Shown here one piece after another: positions 35,803 to 48,344 of a stretch of DNA of 64,000 nucleotides. Positions within the stretch are counted from its first letter, which is position 1. Each line of letters begins with the position of its first letter. A program made the position numbers and the translations under genes. The stretch lies in assembly GCF_963678635.1 (NCBI RefSeq), contig NC_087066.1, positions 63,866,282 through 63,930,281 of the forward strand, in the 5' to 3' direction. The stretch comes from Symsagittifera roscoffensis. Lineage: Eukaryota; Xenacoelomorpha; Acoela; Convolutidae. The notes beneath the pieces are model-generated. The model ran no database searches, was not told the DNA's origin, and was given only the letters and a program-made list of their open reading frames with translations.

Positions 35803-36475
35803 GACAAACACGTAAAATTAAGTTTTGGTAAATGGGGCCACTTTTGCAGGAAGGAATGTTCTTCATTTCAACTGCTCAGATGGCAGCCGACATTTTTCGC
35901 AATTTAGTTTTTATAAGAAACGCTTTGCTAAGAATGTAAATTGACATCTCACGACAAGAAAATTATGTTTGACAAAAGTTTTCAAACAAAAAACTGACAT
36001 TCTTAAGAAGAAAAAGGGATTTTGTTGTATGAAATTGAAATTTTGCGCAACTTCTCTATTTGTTTCTGATCGGCTTTTTCAGAATAATGAAATTTTTCAG
36101 AATGAGTTTTTGCAATCCGCTTCAGCGATTACTATCGGTTCAAATATGATTTCAAATAACGAGCGGTTGACATTTATGGAAGAAAAACTAATAAAGGTCT
36201 TGCCAGTGTTATTATAGCGCATTTATGACACGTGTTTATTTTTTAATTTAGTTACAAATGGGGCACTTGTCGCTTGGAAACAAACTAAAACCATAAGAAA
36301 ACCCTATCCGGCTTGTTAGATCTTATTAAATTAAACAACTTGGTTCATATATTGAAGGGTTGCCGGTTGAAGTTTGCTCTAAAAGTCCTTTGCATAAAAC
36401 TCTTCTTCGCCACAGTTCACAGAGAAATATACCAATTACTTCTTATTTTTTGAGAGACTGTTTGTTTATAGCTTA

Positions 36476-36950
36476 ACGAGACTGCTTGTATCAGCGTGAA
36501 GCCCTGAATGTTTCGAATGCCCTTCAACGTATTGGAAACAGTTTTTGAAAACATCAAGTAAAAAACAATGATTACCGATGATTTTCAAAAACATTAGTTT
36601 TCAAAAACATAACTTTCCGATAACATGAAGCGAAAAACAATAAAGACAGCAAATTTCAAATTAAAATTTCAGATTCCCCACAAACGCTATGCCGATTATA
36701 AACTGATGTTCTTGGAATCTTTACCTCAAATAGTTTACCTCAAGACAATTTAGAACGTGTTAATTGTCCCTAATTAGGCAAGTTGACAAATTTCAAACCT
36801 TGACCTCAAGATAGCAGTACTTTTCAAATGATATAAAAAAGCTCCGTCCACAAATGGCTTGTTAAAAATTCTAAATTGGTCGGGAACAAAATAAAAACCA
36901 CCCGGGCACAATAAAAATTTCATCATTTTTTTTCGAAAATCTAAGCAACT
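36476..36950 (+). repeat. Hairpin-end repeat, diverged copy
   Basis: ACGAGACTGCTTGTATCAG start, AAGCCCTGAATGTTTCGAAT, GTTAATTGTCCCTAATTAGG in the middle, and CCACCCGGGCACAAT near the end. Confidence 0.75.
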
Positions 36951-37204
36951 AGCGGAGTCTTGAATAATTGCGCTTCAAAATTGCGCGTAAAACCTTATAC
37001 GAAGTTTTTAAAGAAGTTTTTAAATAGACAAACACATCATACTTTATATTTGTTCTCTTCTATCATTAAAGGAAAAATTATATCAAAACACTTAAAACAA
37101 TTAACAAATTCAATTCAATAACTTATTCTCAAGAATCCTCATGATGATATTATAGTTCACTGCAGTCAATGATGTTTATTTCTGATAAATACTTCAATAG
37201 ATGC

Positions 37205-37265
37205 AAATCATACGACAGCTCGCTAACAAACATGCTAACAAATACGCTAACAAATATGCTAATCA
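37205..37265. repeat. Short tandem repeat GCTAACAAATAC
   Basis: Four imperfect 12-13 bp units of GCTAACAAAYAYG, immediately left of the palindrome at 37280-37325. Confidence 0.75.
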
Positions 37266-37279
37266 TATAATTTTCATAC

Positions 37280-37325
37280 AATGTGTATGACAAGCATTTT
37301 CAGGAAAAAGCTTGTCATACACATT
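37280..37325. repeat. 46-nt near-perfect palindrome
   Basis: AATGTGTATGACAAGC (37280-37295) pairs perfectly with 37310-37325. The inner bases also pair (5 of 6), leaving a 2-nt loop. The stem is about 22 bp, too short for a typical animal pre-miRNA. Confidence 0.92.
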
Positions 37326-38032
37326 TTATTCACAAAAAATAGCTGGAAAGTCTATGCTTAGTAATTTTTCATGAATGGAAACTGTGTGAGTAGCTATTTT
37401 TCATATACAATTTTTTTTTTCTATTTCATTTAAGCACAAGTGACTAATACCCTGTACTCCAAGCTTGAGTCTCTAAAAAAAATAACGGTCTTACGTACCA
37501 TGCATCTGAAATGACCTGAATACAGATGTCTCACAAAAACATTATAATGAAAATGGCCAACTTAAAAAGTTCGGCAAAAATTTTGGCATACATTTTCATA
37601 CCTGCTATTTTTTCTGATTTGATTTTTAAGTTAATCATGCATCACAATAAGGCATACAATAATACGCAAGATAAAAGACATAAAGTTTTTGAGCGCTATC
37701 AAAAGAGCGTTGTCAAGAAAGTTTGTCAGAAAGTTTTCATAAGATACTTATAGCAATAAAAAACTCATCAAATTTGGTTTAAGTTGTTTTTCTAGGACCA
37801 TAATTAAATCTATAAACTCAAAGCGTTTTTCTGGGGCCTTAAACAGATCTAAGCTTCATAGCCCAGAAAACCTGTTTAACAACACAGTCTTTTTTCAATA
37901 AACGGATGTGTTATCAACCAGAATACCGTTGAAGATGAGGTAACACACAAAAACCTACTTTGTTAATCGGACTATGTGACTAAAGGAAATTAATTTTGTA
38001 TTCAGTTGTCCTTTAAATTTTTTTTTTCATTA

Positions 38033-38620
38033 CGGGGCCGAATTGTTCACTGGATAGGCTCACAATTTGGTTTTGTATGTTACTGGATTCCGGAGACAAG
38101 TCTTTGAACATGAAGTCTTTGACAAGTCTTTAAGTAGAATCCACTCACAAAATTTCCGTGAATTCCGCCTGAAAAAACTCAACAAAAATTTTACAGCATA
38201 ATAGTTTTGTTGCAGATTCCTCAAATGTAAATGTATTCATCAAGATGAAGTAAGTGGATTCACCAGCTTTTTGCGGATTCCGCTTACAATTTGCGGGTTC
38301 CGCCTCCAGTTTGCGAAATCAACTTACAGTTTGCGGAATCCACGATAGCTTAAGTGTACTTTTATGAACATATTTTTAATTTTTTTTGTGGGTTTTTCAA
38401 ATTGTTCCCTATTCCGCAGATTTGGCTGTGGATTTCACAAATTTTGTTCCAGATTCCGCAAGTGTTTTGAAGCAAACAGTGCTTTAGCTAAGTGTCCGTG
38501 TAATCCAAAACAGCAAGGAAGATCAAAACGAAATTGCCATGTTGCAGATTTCGCAAAAATTTTGTTCTTGGCTTGTTGAGGAATCCACTCGAAAATCGCG
38601 AAGTGCACAGTTTAGCCTCG
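38033..38620. mobile_element. TA-flanked MITE, family B, 588 bp
   Basis: The left end CGGGGCCGAATTGTTCAC and right end GTGCACAGTTTAGCCTCG are imperfect inverted repeats, flanked by TA (38031-38032, 38621-38622). Interior subrepeats of TTGCGGATTCCGCTTACA type occur at 38270-38345. It is longer than the 200-bp copy at 34095. Confidence 0.8.
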
Positions 38621-40087
38621 TAGTGTTTTTTGTTGTTTTCCTAGCGCAATTAGGTACCAAAAATACTCGAAGGTATTGATCTTTGATCTTTGCCCCGAAA
38701 ATTTACCTTTGTTTTCCATCCGCAAAACGAGTTTTCCATTCAAACAAGATTTTCAAACAAAAATTTTTGCATGCGTAACATAGTCCTGGAAACACAAAAT
38801 TTGGGATTCTTTTCTCTGGATAAATTTTATCAAAAACGCTCAAAATGCCCTTTTTATTGCATAGCATGTTTATCTATGCCTCGATCAATACCGGGTTAAT
38901 TGAAATTCAATTTCAAAAACTATCTTCTCTGAAAGTTTTTGCCACAACTCAAAAGATTGATACTTTTCTTATAACATTTTGTTAGACAAGTCTAAGTCAA
39001 TTCAGATTATTTTCAATGCGATGTAAAAACCAGACAGTCAAAATTTTTCGACTCTAGTTTTGAGTTGAACAAGGTCTTTGTCACGCCTGTTCGGTTACTA
39101 ACCCAGCCCTAAAAAATTTAGAAGGTAAGTTTTAAAAATAAAAACTCTATTTTTTTGTTTATGGAAAAGCGCTAGTCACACAATCTCCATAGATGAAAAA
39201 TCACTTACCATAGACTTTTCGTTCAACTAAGAAATTGTTTTGTACTTAAAATTTTGCTTGGGAAGTGTATGATTAACATTTATTTATATATGAAAATTTT
39301 ATAGCTAGCATTTTTGGTGAGCATTTTTATCGAAATCAAAGAGGACAAGGTTTGTGGAGCAAAATTACGGTGGGTAATTGGTATGATTTTTAGGGTTGCT
39401 CCTTCTTCCATGTGGCCACATATGCATTACATGCATTTTTTGATAATTGTTCTCTTATAAATACTAGGAAAGTGAGAATGAAATTCTAACTGATTCCTCA
39501 TTTTAACTAACTAGTTCCATATTAAATACTTTTTGTTCAGTAATTTTCCTGTTTTTGGTTTGATCACTCTCAATTAAAAATGTATCTATGCATTTGGCTT
39601 TTTAAGGCATTCTTTTTTGTATTTTGGATCCAAAATTGAGTTCTCGCGAAAAATTGTTGGAAACGTTTCCTGTTTGAGACTAAATCTCCACAGAGGAACG
39701 CATAAAAATAGAAACTATGTGAGCTAGTTTTCTCTGTCTTCAATCTTGTGATTGCGAAGAATGAAGGCGTGTTTCAATCACCTTTCCTACAAATTGCGGC
39801 CTGAAACTTCGCGAAACAAAACTTTCAAAATTTTGTATAACATCAAAACAACTTTAAAAAATTATAAAAAAACCACAAAAACCGGTATCTTTAAAACCAC
39901 AATTAATCCCTTTTTTTTTGAAAAAGTGAAGAAATTTGCGTCAAAACATTAGAAATATTTCATTTTTTTTTCAATCCGAATACACATTTTTTTCAGAAAT
40001 AGCGTGTCAAGAGAATAAGAAGTGAATTTGAATTTTACGTCTCTGAATGAAAAAATATTGCAGTGGAAAATAATTGTTTGATAATTA

Positions 40088-40690
40088 CACAAGACTGCTG
40101 GTATATCAGGGAAAAGCCCTGAATGTTCCGACTGCACTTAATGCCATTTGAAAGGTTTTGTTTTGGCGTAGATGAGTACATCTGAAGAGAGTGCAGTGCC
40201 TTGCTTTTGGTGACCTGCAGATTGTAGCTCGCACTCGCACCACTCAATAATTGGCAAAATATTTGAGAAAAAAAATTTCATTGAAAACTTTCTACATTTT
40301 ATCTCTCTCGCTCTTCATTTTATCTCTCTTTCTTCAAAATTTTTTTATTAAAGCATGTTGATGCTATTTAGAATGCTAAGGCTGTGTTTACCGTTTTCCT
40401 TTGGGATACTAGGATTAAATTGCCTTCCTCAATTAAATTCGCAATTAAATTTTTAGCGTGTTATAATACGCAATATATTGCACTTTAATTATCCCATATT
40501 GGACAAATTAGCAACTTTCAATTGCCCGTAACTTCACAAAAAATGATATATCTTTTTAAATTTTAGCTGAGGGTAACAATATCTCTCGGATGGTATCAAA
40601 AAACTCGCTTAGTAAGCATGTCGAAAATTGACTAAATGAAAAAACCGCATAAAGCATAAATATTCCGCACTTTCTTTGAAAGTCGAACCA
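40088..40690 (+). repeat. Hairpin-end repeat, diverged copy
   Basis: ACAAGACTGCTGGTATATCA start with AAGCCCTGAATGTTCCGAC, TTAATTATCCCATATTGG in the middle and CTTTCTTTGAAAGTCGAAC at the end, where the terminal hairpin is altered. Confidence 0.8.
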
Positions 40691-40805
40691 ATAATGATGG
40701 TTTTTTCAGCATGGCAAGAGATACATTTTCGGAATATTGATTCAAAATATGAGTAGCGTTCAAGAAATGAATATGGAACAATTTTATATGACTAGGACAA
40801 TGTTA

Positions 40806-41140
40806 TATGACTTAGCACAGTGGTAAGGCGTTCACTTTGAAATCGTCAGATCGTGTATTCGATCCCATGCCATGGCAAGGATGGTGTGTGTGAGGACAAG
40901 CTCTCACTTGACCTCCAGCTTCAGGTCTACCACAACCTGACCAAATTTGGCTGCAATAGTGGTACCACGTAAAAGTTCTAGACCCAAAAAAAACGGTCTT
41001 CAGTCGCAAAAAACAGCTTCGCTCAGCAAAATAACACTGTCTGGAATGTGGGGAGATAATACAAATGGACTATCCTCGACAAGACTGTTAAGGCCTTCTG
41101 ATAGCTCCTCTGCGACTCTCAGGAGCTACAATTATTATGA
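40806..41140 (+). mobile_element. tRNA-derived SINE, family 2
   Basis: The head has A-box TAGCACAGTGGTAAGG and B-box GTATTCGATCCC (about 40853-40864) at tRNA-like spacing. A body of about 270 bp follows, with the inverted repeat AGCTCCT / AGGAGCT and a short ATT-rich tail. The copy is single in this window, so the right boundary is approximate. Confidence 0.7.
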
Positions 41141-42464
41141 CTGATTTATGATGTTTTTTAGTGTACCTGAAAGCTTTAACCGCAATTCTTTATGTTATTT
41201 ATGAGCCAATGTTTCTTAGGGACACAACAGCAGTTTCTATAAAGAGCTGCCATGCTCGTATGTTGGTCATTTTTTTCATGAATGAAAATGTCTGGTAGTC
41301 GGAAAAAACCTGGATTGAATTTTGGGTGGCGTGAGAAAACGAACGTGCTGAGCATTTGTGATGTACCTGAAATAACTATATCAGAATCAGACTGATTAAG
41401 TCTGAGCACTTTTTTAAAGAAAATAATGTTGATTATTTTCAGATCCATGCAAATGGATCAATTATGATTCCATTATGATACATTTTAACGACATTATGAG
41501 TGCTGTAATATTAGACATAATAAATGGAAGATAGCTGGTCAATCGGTCAATCATTGATCATTTTGAGATACCTGCAAATCAGTAAAGTCAGTAAAATTTA
41601 TCTGAATTGCCCTACTTGAAGAGGTGCCTCAAAGAAAAACTAAAACAATTACATAGACAATTTGCGGCATATATTGAACTAGTAGCGAGTCAAAACACTG
41701 GTTCCGATGTTAAAGTTTTCCGTGCTTAGCCTTTATGAGGGTCCTTTTAACTAAGGAAACATTAAAATTGATATGATTTTATCAAGATTCTATCAAGGTG
41801 TAAATTGGCGCTTGAAAGGATCCTTGTTGCTGATTGAGAAGAGAAGATTCTTGAACCTACTCGTTAGACTTTTTATTACTGTGAGTTACACAATCGGTAG
41901 TTTAGAGTATCAGGAGTAGTCAAAACTTCATAAATTTGTCACTTAAGAAAAAACAGAAAAAACAGAACGGAGTCTTCAGAGTTTCAAATAGTTTGTGAAA
42001 GATTTAGGGCTGTAACAAAGTGAAAAGACTGTCTCGGCGCGACACATAAAAATATTTGGGCAACAACTACAATTGAAAAATATGAGAACTTTAAAAAAAA
42101 CAACGGTAAAAACTCTCAATTTCAATAGAGTTCTTTAGAAAACACCATACATATTTTTAACTTCAAAGAAAAAACTGTAAAAAACGCTGCAAAATTTCCA
42201 CCCCTTGCTTAAACTATGTTTATTAAGCTGAATAGCTTGCGACATATGTAGATTAGAACCCAATTCAGACATACGAAATCCCATTTCTCTAGATCTGTTG
42301 AAGTAAGGTGAAGTATTTGGTTTTTGCGGATCGCAGAGAATCTATCAGAAGCTGTTTTGGTATGTCTTTAAAATCTATAAAATAGCTTTTGGTGACAAGT
42401 ATTTAAAAAATTGAGAGATATTGATGAAATTTTTAAAACACTGTTTTCTTTTTTTGAAAAATTT

Positions 42465-42690
42465 CCCCACACGCTAAGAAAAAACACAAAATTATGTATT
42501 AAGCGTCTATAAACGTAACAATAAGACAAAAACCTGCTTTAACTAAAATCGAAAAAATTTCTGAGCCGGCTAAGTGCGTGATTAAGCGTCAATAGCACGA
42601 AAAGTATCTCTTGTTAATTGGTTCGAATTATGAAAACTGGCATTTTCCAAAGATCCATGTTTATACGATTTCTAGATCGGAAACTGATTT
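42465..42690 (+). repeat. Hairpin-end repeat, middle fragment
   Basis: CCCCACACGC, GTGATTAAGCGTCAATAGCA and TTGTTAATTGGTTCGAATTA resemble interior landmarks in order. Both ends are missing. Confidence 0.5.
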
Positions 42691-42694
42691 CAAC

Positions 42695-42850
42695 AAAAGC
42701 ACTCGAGGAGCTAGTTGCACAAGTGTGTTTCCCATTTCATTTTAAAAAGTGAGCCTGAATTTTAGAGAAAAAAACATAATGTGTACCAGTCGAGTAATTT
42801 GAGCCAATCGTGAATTATGAATCTGTTTCAATTTCAAAACCTGCTTTTCA
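42695..42850 (+). repeat. Dispersed repeat, copy 1 (partner 44868-45020)
   Basis: GAGGAGCTAGTTGCACAAGTG and GAGCCTGAATTTTAG and AATCTGTTTCAA occur in the same order at 44868-45020. Confidence 0.7.
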
Positions 42851-42960
42851 AGTGAGCTCAAATGAAACTTTTCAATGAAAGCATTGTAATCGGTTAAACT
42901 GTTATTCCATTTTTTTTTCGCCAGATAAACTATACTTCTCTCTCTTCTCTCTCGAAACTA

Positions 42961-43200
42961 GGGGAGCGGTGGTGAAGTGGTTACGTCTCCGCCTCTCAAT
43001 CGAAAGGTCGGATGTTCGAGGACCACCATGATCCGTGCTTGTTGCTTGCGGGTGAAGCAACATTACCCAGCCCAGAAAAATAACCAAAAAAAAATAATAA
43101 TTGCATGTAGTTCTTAAACAGGGGCACAACAGCGGTTCGCCGTGATGAGCTGTACAGCTCTTGTGTTGGTCCTTTCCCCCGTGGATAAATGATCTTAATT
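42961..43200 (+). mobile_element. tRNA-derived SINE, family 1, copy 2
   Basis: It starts GGGGAGCGGTGGTGAAGTGG (A-box TGGTGAAGTGG) and carries B-box TGTTCGAGGACC at tRNA spacing. The body matches 14509-14740 over its whole length with few differences. Confidence 0.88.
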
Positions 43201-43214
43201 CTTACTTTTTAATT

Positions 43215-43930
43215 AGCAATTTTTGACGGCAATTTTTCTTTGACTCGAAAAATAATGTTGTCTTGAGCTCAAATTCAAAAAATATATTTAAAATTTTTTA
43301 TAAGACTTCAATGATTCGCAATTTGGTTAGTTTGGGTTAATTAACGCGCGATATACTTCGTGCTATTAGCTCGTAAAAGGGAGATTTGATAAAGTCTCAG
43401 AAATATTTTCAATTTGAATGAAGATGAGCTATTTGATCTATTTAGTACTTCGCTATATGCAAAATATATCACTCTGTACTTAAGATAGCGTGTAGGTTGA
43501 TTTTAAAAAGTCTCAAAAAATGTTTTAAAACTTTTGTTTTGTTAGGGAATTTAATCCATTTTGCAAAGCGAAACAATAGCACAACTCCTAAGAACCTAAA
43601 CTGGAGTTTGAAAGTTTCAGGTTATGCCCGAATATATGTACAATTCGTTCGCGGGCTCTTTGTTAGAAAATCATGGGTGATTTGAAAAAGACTGATTTTG
43701 CTAATTTGTGATGAAGAAGTCAATATCAAGAATCATAAAGAAGCGGATATCACTTCGTAACTAACTTAGCGTGTGGGGGTAGATTTTAAAATTTCTCAAA
43801 AGTACTTCGAACTTTTATCTTTTCTTTGAAATGTAATCCATTTTGCTAAAGAGAATCACTGACACACATCCATAGACTCTAAAATGGAGTCGCAACAATC
43901 AAGGCTTCACCCTGATACAAGCAGTCTTGT
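43215..43930 (-). repeat. Hairpin-end repeat, minus copy with internal duplication
   Basis: The right end AAGGCTTCACCCTGATACAA then GCAGTCTTGT is the complement of the family start. The GATAGCGTGTAGG / TTAGCGTGTGGGG landmark appears twice (about 43485 and 43770), showing an internal repeat. Confidence 0.75.
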
Positions 43931-43979
43931 TACATATCTATAGAGGAAACATACATACATACATATATATCATTTCAAA

Positions 43980-44420
43980 TTGTTGCGATACAAATTATCG
44001 GGCCCATTTGAAACGTTATAGCTGGAATAATGTGTCACTTTTCTGTATAGCTATGTGAGGATGTTTTCAAAACAAAAAATTAAAAAAACTTCGAACAAAG
44101 CATAGCAATGTTTATGAAATGTATAACGCTTTGCGAGAAACTAGATACAAATTATCTCGAAGTGGGGTGGTAAAAATCAAAGCATATGCATAAAACAAGC
44201 AGTTTTGGTAAATTTTCCATACTGTTCACAATGTTGATTACTTCAAAAATAGGGATGGTCTTCAGAAAATACAATTTCACTGCATTGGGTACAAAATAAG
44301 CGAAAAGCGTGATTTGAGTTAATCCGAAGAAGTTAAATTGGCAATTACCAAAACCCAGCCAGAACATCCGATTACTGTGCTAAACGCGCAGAGTGTTCCG
44401 ACCAGAGCATTCAAAATAAA
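43980..44420 (+). repeat. Dispersed repeat, copy 1 (partner 44730-45160)
   Basis: Shared blocks in the same order: TTGCGATACA, TTTGAAACGTTAT, AGCTATGTGAGGATGTTTTC and, at the end, GCGCAGAGTGTTCCGACCAG. Confidence 0.75.
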
Positions 44421-44729
44421 TCAAAAAAATTTTGTTCTTTCAAATAAGTATGGATTTTTCTACGCTGACTGGTAAAAAGATTTGGTAATACTAGAGTTTA
44501 GACATATTCATTAGTCACTTCAAAGTAAAAAAAAGATTACGGGTTTTCCTCAAAAAAAGAAAAGAAAAAGAGAAAAGAAAAACCCCTTCAATTTTTTTTT
44601 CAATTTTTGGCAGATATGTCTAAAATTTTTTTTGCCGTTTTTGATTTATCAAATGGCGGTGAAAATTTTTTTGCTCCATTAGAGCTCTGATAGAGCAAAG
44701 TTGACGAGAAATTCCTCTTCGCATATTAT

Positions 44730-45160
44730 TACAAATTATTGCGATACAGATTATTTGTCCCGTTTGAAACGTTATTGCAGGGATAAAATAGCATTTTTCC
44801 GCATAGCTTTGTGAGGATGTTTTTCAAAACGAAAACTTAAAAAATTTCACATGTTTAGAAAATTTCACCGTCGAGGAGCTAATTGGACAAGTGTGCTTAC
44901 CATTTCATGAAAAAATTGAGCCTGAATTTTAGTGAAAAAAAAGCAAAATTTAAACCAGTTTAGTAATCTGAGTCAATAAAAAATTAAGAATCTGTTTCAA
45001 CTTCTTTGAAAAAAAATAACTTAATTGTATTGAGTAAAAAATATGCTCAAAGACCGAGCTGATTTAGTCCGAAGAAGCAAAATTGGCAAATATAAAATCC
45101 AAGCTAGGAAAGCCGCTTACTGTGCTTTTAGCGCAGAGTGCTCCGACCAGAGTATTAAAA
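44730..45160 (+). repeat. Dispersed repeat, copy 2 (partner 43980-44420)
   Basis: Same blocks as the partner, ending GCGCAGAGTGCTCCGACCAG. It includes the 44868-45020 segment shared with 42695-42850. Confidence 0.75.
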
Positions 45161-47947
45161 AACATAACGAAAGAATAGTCATAGTAAAATAGGAAAAGTG
45201 GACAACGGTTTTGTAGAAAAATGATCGGAATAAAAGGCAAGAAAAACACTCCATTTTTTTTTATGTTTTGCAGATATTTTAAAATTGATTTTGCAGGTTT
45301 TTTGTTAAATGGCGCTAAAAAACTCCAAAAAACAACTTTACTTGCGAAAAAAAAACTTTTCAGGGCTTACATAAATAAGCTATTGAATGGCAGCTCGCTC
45401 GCATTATTCGCTCAAAAGTGAACTAGAAAATCAAATTTTCGAACCAGTTTTTCACGACTGAAAAGACTTCACTTTGGTTTCTCACTCAATCCATTCCGCC
45501 ATTCCGATGATTGTTTTTGGTACCTGATTTTGCGTGAAAAACAAAAAAACTAAAACATACCCGAAGACAGAGATCCTCCTCATTTTAATTGATCGGAACA
45601 TCAAATAAAAGCTAGGAGATGAACGTTTCGGACGTTCTTCGGACTGTTTCAAGCAGCAACGTCATCACAAACAAAAACAAAATCTGATTTAAAAAAATTT
45701 TAAAATTAAAACTTCAAAACCCAGTGATTGTGTGCAAAGTTTTCTTGCATGCATGGTGTCCTCTTTTTTATTTGCCATGATCTACAAGTGTTTTTACTAT
45801 CATAAAAAAGCTAAGCAACCATAAAATAACAAGACATAAATAACTTTTATCCAGCATTCAAATTTCGTCAATCTCGAAACATATATATAATTATCAGGCT
45901 TAACAATTCCAGGCAGAAACTGAGCTATAAAGCTACCTTCTTGATAATTTTGAAAACTACATTAAGGTCAGGAAACAATAAATTAAAGAGTTTACCTTGC
46001 CTCGACCATTCGAGAGACTGGAATTAATTTGGCTGTATTGGTCTGCTGGACATAAAAAGTGAAATAAAAACCCTGAAAATGAAAACAAAGTCCCGCCTGG
46101 ACAAGTGTTTTACGAGCACAAATTCTGTGTCTCATATATTTTCAATCTGTTTATTGCACATTCCTGCTGGGACTGAAGGCCCAGGGGCAGGTTATGATCA
46201 AACAAAGATCCAGATTTCATTGCTTTAAGATTTTTAGAGCCATAAACGTATCAAATTATACAGTGGTGTTGGCTCCACTCTACTTACGGGGGAATCTTAA
46301 ATCTTCTGACTTCCATACCGCTTATTATAATTACGAAAGGAAAAGGGACCATATTGTGTGGGATCAATTCTTATATTTAGTCCCTTTAAGCCCCTTTTTT
46401 GCACCAATTTTTCACAATTTAAGCATTTCAAAAATCTCTGTGCTGGTCATGCTCAACTTCCTAACTTTCCAGGAAAAAATGAAGAAACTCAATTTTTTTT
46501 GGAAGAAAATGCATTTCATTGTAACTTTGATACATAAAATCATGAGGCAACATAAGATCGTTTCAAGGAGTAAGGAAGGATCGAGAACCTATTTTGTCCG
46601 CCTAAATAAAAAAAAACAATTATGTTAAAACAGATCTAACTTTCAACCTCAAACATGGAGCTCTTAACATCAATTTTTCAGCTGTTTCACGTGAGTCTAT
46701 TTGATTAAATAACTCAAAGAACAGAGAGTTGCACATTGAAATGAGATTTCTGTTTAAAAACATACGGGTTTGAAAAACTTCCGCTCTGATTCAAAAAGAC
46801 ATGATTCAGGGGCAAATATATTTTTTTAGAGTGTACCACCCTGCATACGAAAATTGAACAGCTATAAGTCTAAGCGAAGCCCGAAGTGCCAAGTTAAATC
46901 AAAGTCCTAACACTTGGACAAGTGTTGATTTTTAGGGTAAGGAATCTAGGTTTTTGATAAGGGCTTTTGAGATAAGTTTGCTTGTAGTACGGGCGGATCT
47001 CAGATTTCCGTGAATGGATTGACAGGCGGGTTTACAAAAACGAAGTCTTGTGATTAAAAAATATCTCGGGTGTATAATTACAAAACATCTGATGTCAATG
47101 AAAAATGGAAATATTTGCTTTTGAATTTCGGTTCAGTTTTCTTACGAAAATAGGCTCTCTGATTTTTTTTTCTTTTGCAGAGCTCTTCTAAGTTACTAAA
47201 AAGAACCTACCTTTCTAAAAACAGCTCAGAAAAGTTGCCAGAAAGGTTATTTTTCATCCGTTTTTGCAAAATTGAATTCAAAACTTGCGTTTTTCCGCCG
47301 TCCCTTCTCTAAATGAAAATCTTTTGGCTCACCAAACGTGCCAGAAGAATTATACGTGCCAGAGTTGGTCTGCCAAGCAATGTTTAAATATAGAACGAAT
47401 GCTCAAACTCCTAAAACGCCCGCCGTCGTGCAGAAAAAAAGAAGAAAAAATATTTAAAAATTCCCGTTTTAAGAAAAAAAAATTTATCGGACAATTTTTG
47501 CTTCGACGGCATCCAGTTACTCTTGTTTTCCAATTCGCTCTACTAAGCAGTTTGTTGTAATTTGTTCAGCCCAATTTTTTGCTGACATTGTTTTCATGAA
47601 ACGAACTCTTCATGTAAATTTAAAAACTCTACACGGTGAAACCAGAGCGCAAAAATCATTTTTTTTTTTCGAAAAAATGATCGAACCACAATTAACAGAC
47701 ACCTGGGAAAAAAATTGGGAAAAAAAACACTGAACACTGAACAAAACGTATCATTAATAGCGGGGAATATGTTAATTAAGACAAAATTTGATAATGCTTA
47801 ACCGAAGAAGAATAGCTTTATTTGAGGGTTTTAATTTGAGCACAAAGTATTTTGAAGCTACAGGCTCTATCCATACTATATAACGTCATAATGTAAAAAT
47901 AAAGTAAAATGAATTAAAAAACATAAAAACTATGGTATTTTTCTGAC

Positions 47948-48183
47948 CAGATGTAGAATTTGGTTGAGGACGAATTTGAGAGAAACGTTTAGAGCCTGTG
48001 AGTTGTTAACCACTGGACGAGCCACTCGGGAATACTCGGAGAGTAGCTTCTGCTGCAATTTCCACGCGGCCCCTCTTGCTCTGTTTTGATCATTCTCAGT
48101 CCGCAATGAAGGCAATGAGGTTCGATCCCCTGTCGATGCGGAGCCGGATAAACGGTTAATTCCGTCTTCAGCCAGTTCGGATC
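47948..48183 (-). CDS. Cys-loop receptor exon 2 (N-terminal domain)
   Basis: This 236-nt exon encodes the end of codon 24 through residue 102. The C-terminal half reads LLSEYSRVARPVVNNSQALN then VSLKFVLNQILHL. This matches the start of nicotinic receptor extracellular domains: the first helix, the RPV motif (79-81) and the first beta-strand. Two N-glycosylation sequons (NNS, NVS) are present. Residues 25-65 form a polar Ser/Gly/Asp-rich stretch without family match, longer than the usual linker after the signal peptide. Acceptor TTTTTTTAG ends at 48184; donor GTCAGA starts at 47947. It is entered in phase 1 and left in phase 0, fitting exons 1 and 3. It is one of the few GC-richer, codon-like patches in the region. 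Confidence 0.9.
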
Positions 48184-48344
48184 CTAAAAAAATCAAAAAC
48201 TAAAAAATCGTTTGTATCAGAATAATTAATTTTTTGTTTTAATATGATAACGAAACATGCCGTTAATATGATACTTATGAGTTTCACCCACTATAATTTC
48301 TTTAACTTCTTTAAGGTATGGAGTATATTTTAGTGTTTTTAAGC

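Larger units (their letters stand above)
25533..47947 (-). other. Intron 2 of the receptor gene (22.4 kb)
   Basis: Donor GTCAGA at 47947-47942, acceptor TTTGTTTCAG. It is rich in repeats, listed separately. The stretches 26322-27585, 29530-30630, 31175-32125, 32858-33480, 35060-35680, 35803-36470, 37330-38030, 38622-40085, 41145-42460 and 45160-47940 show no supportable gene or RNA. Confidence 0.8.

Noticed and set aside
42955-43030. Possible functional tRNA gene.
   Set aside because: A- and B-boxes fit, but the anticodon and acceptor stems do not pair well, and the sequence continues into a body shared with another copy, so it is a SINE.
45993-46042. Minus-strand segment with splice-like edges (ATGTCCAG then CAGACCAATACAGCC, ending GGCAAG then GTAAAC) between exons 2 and 3.
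   Set aside because: Its length of about 50 nt would break the reading frame, its translation has no Cys-loop receptor similarity, and exon 3 at 25494-25532 already fills the expected role.
46194-46628. Plus-strand open frame of 144 codons.
   Set aside because: No recognisable domain; Phe/Lys/Leu-rich composition as expected from AT-rich DNA, and no partner exons seen.
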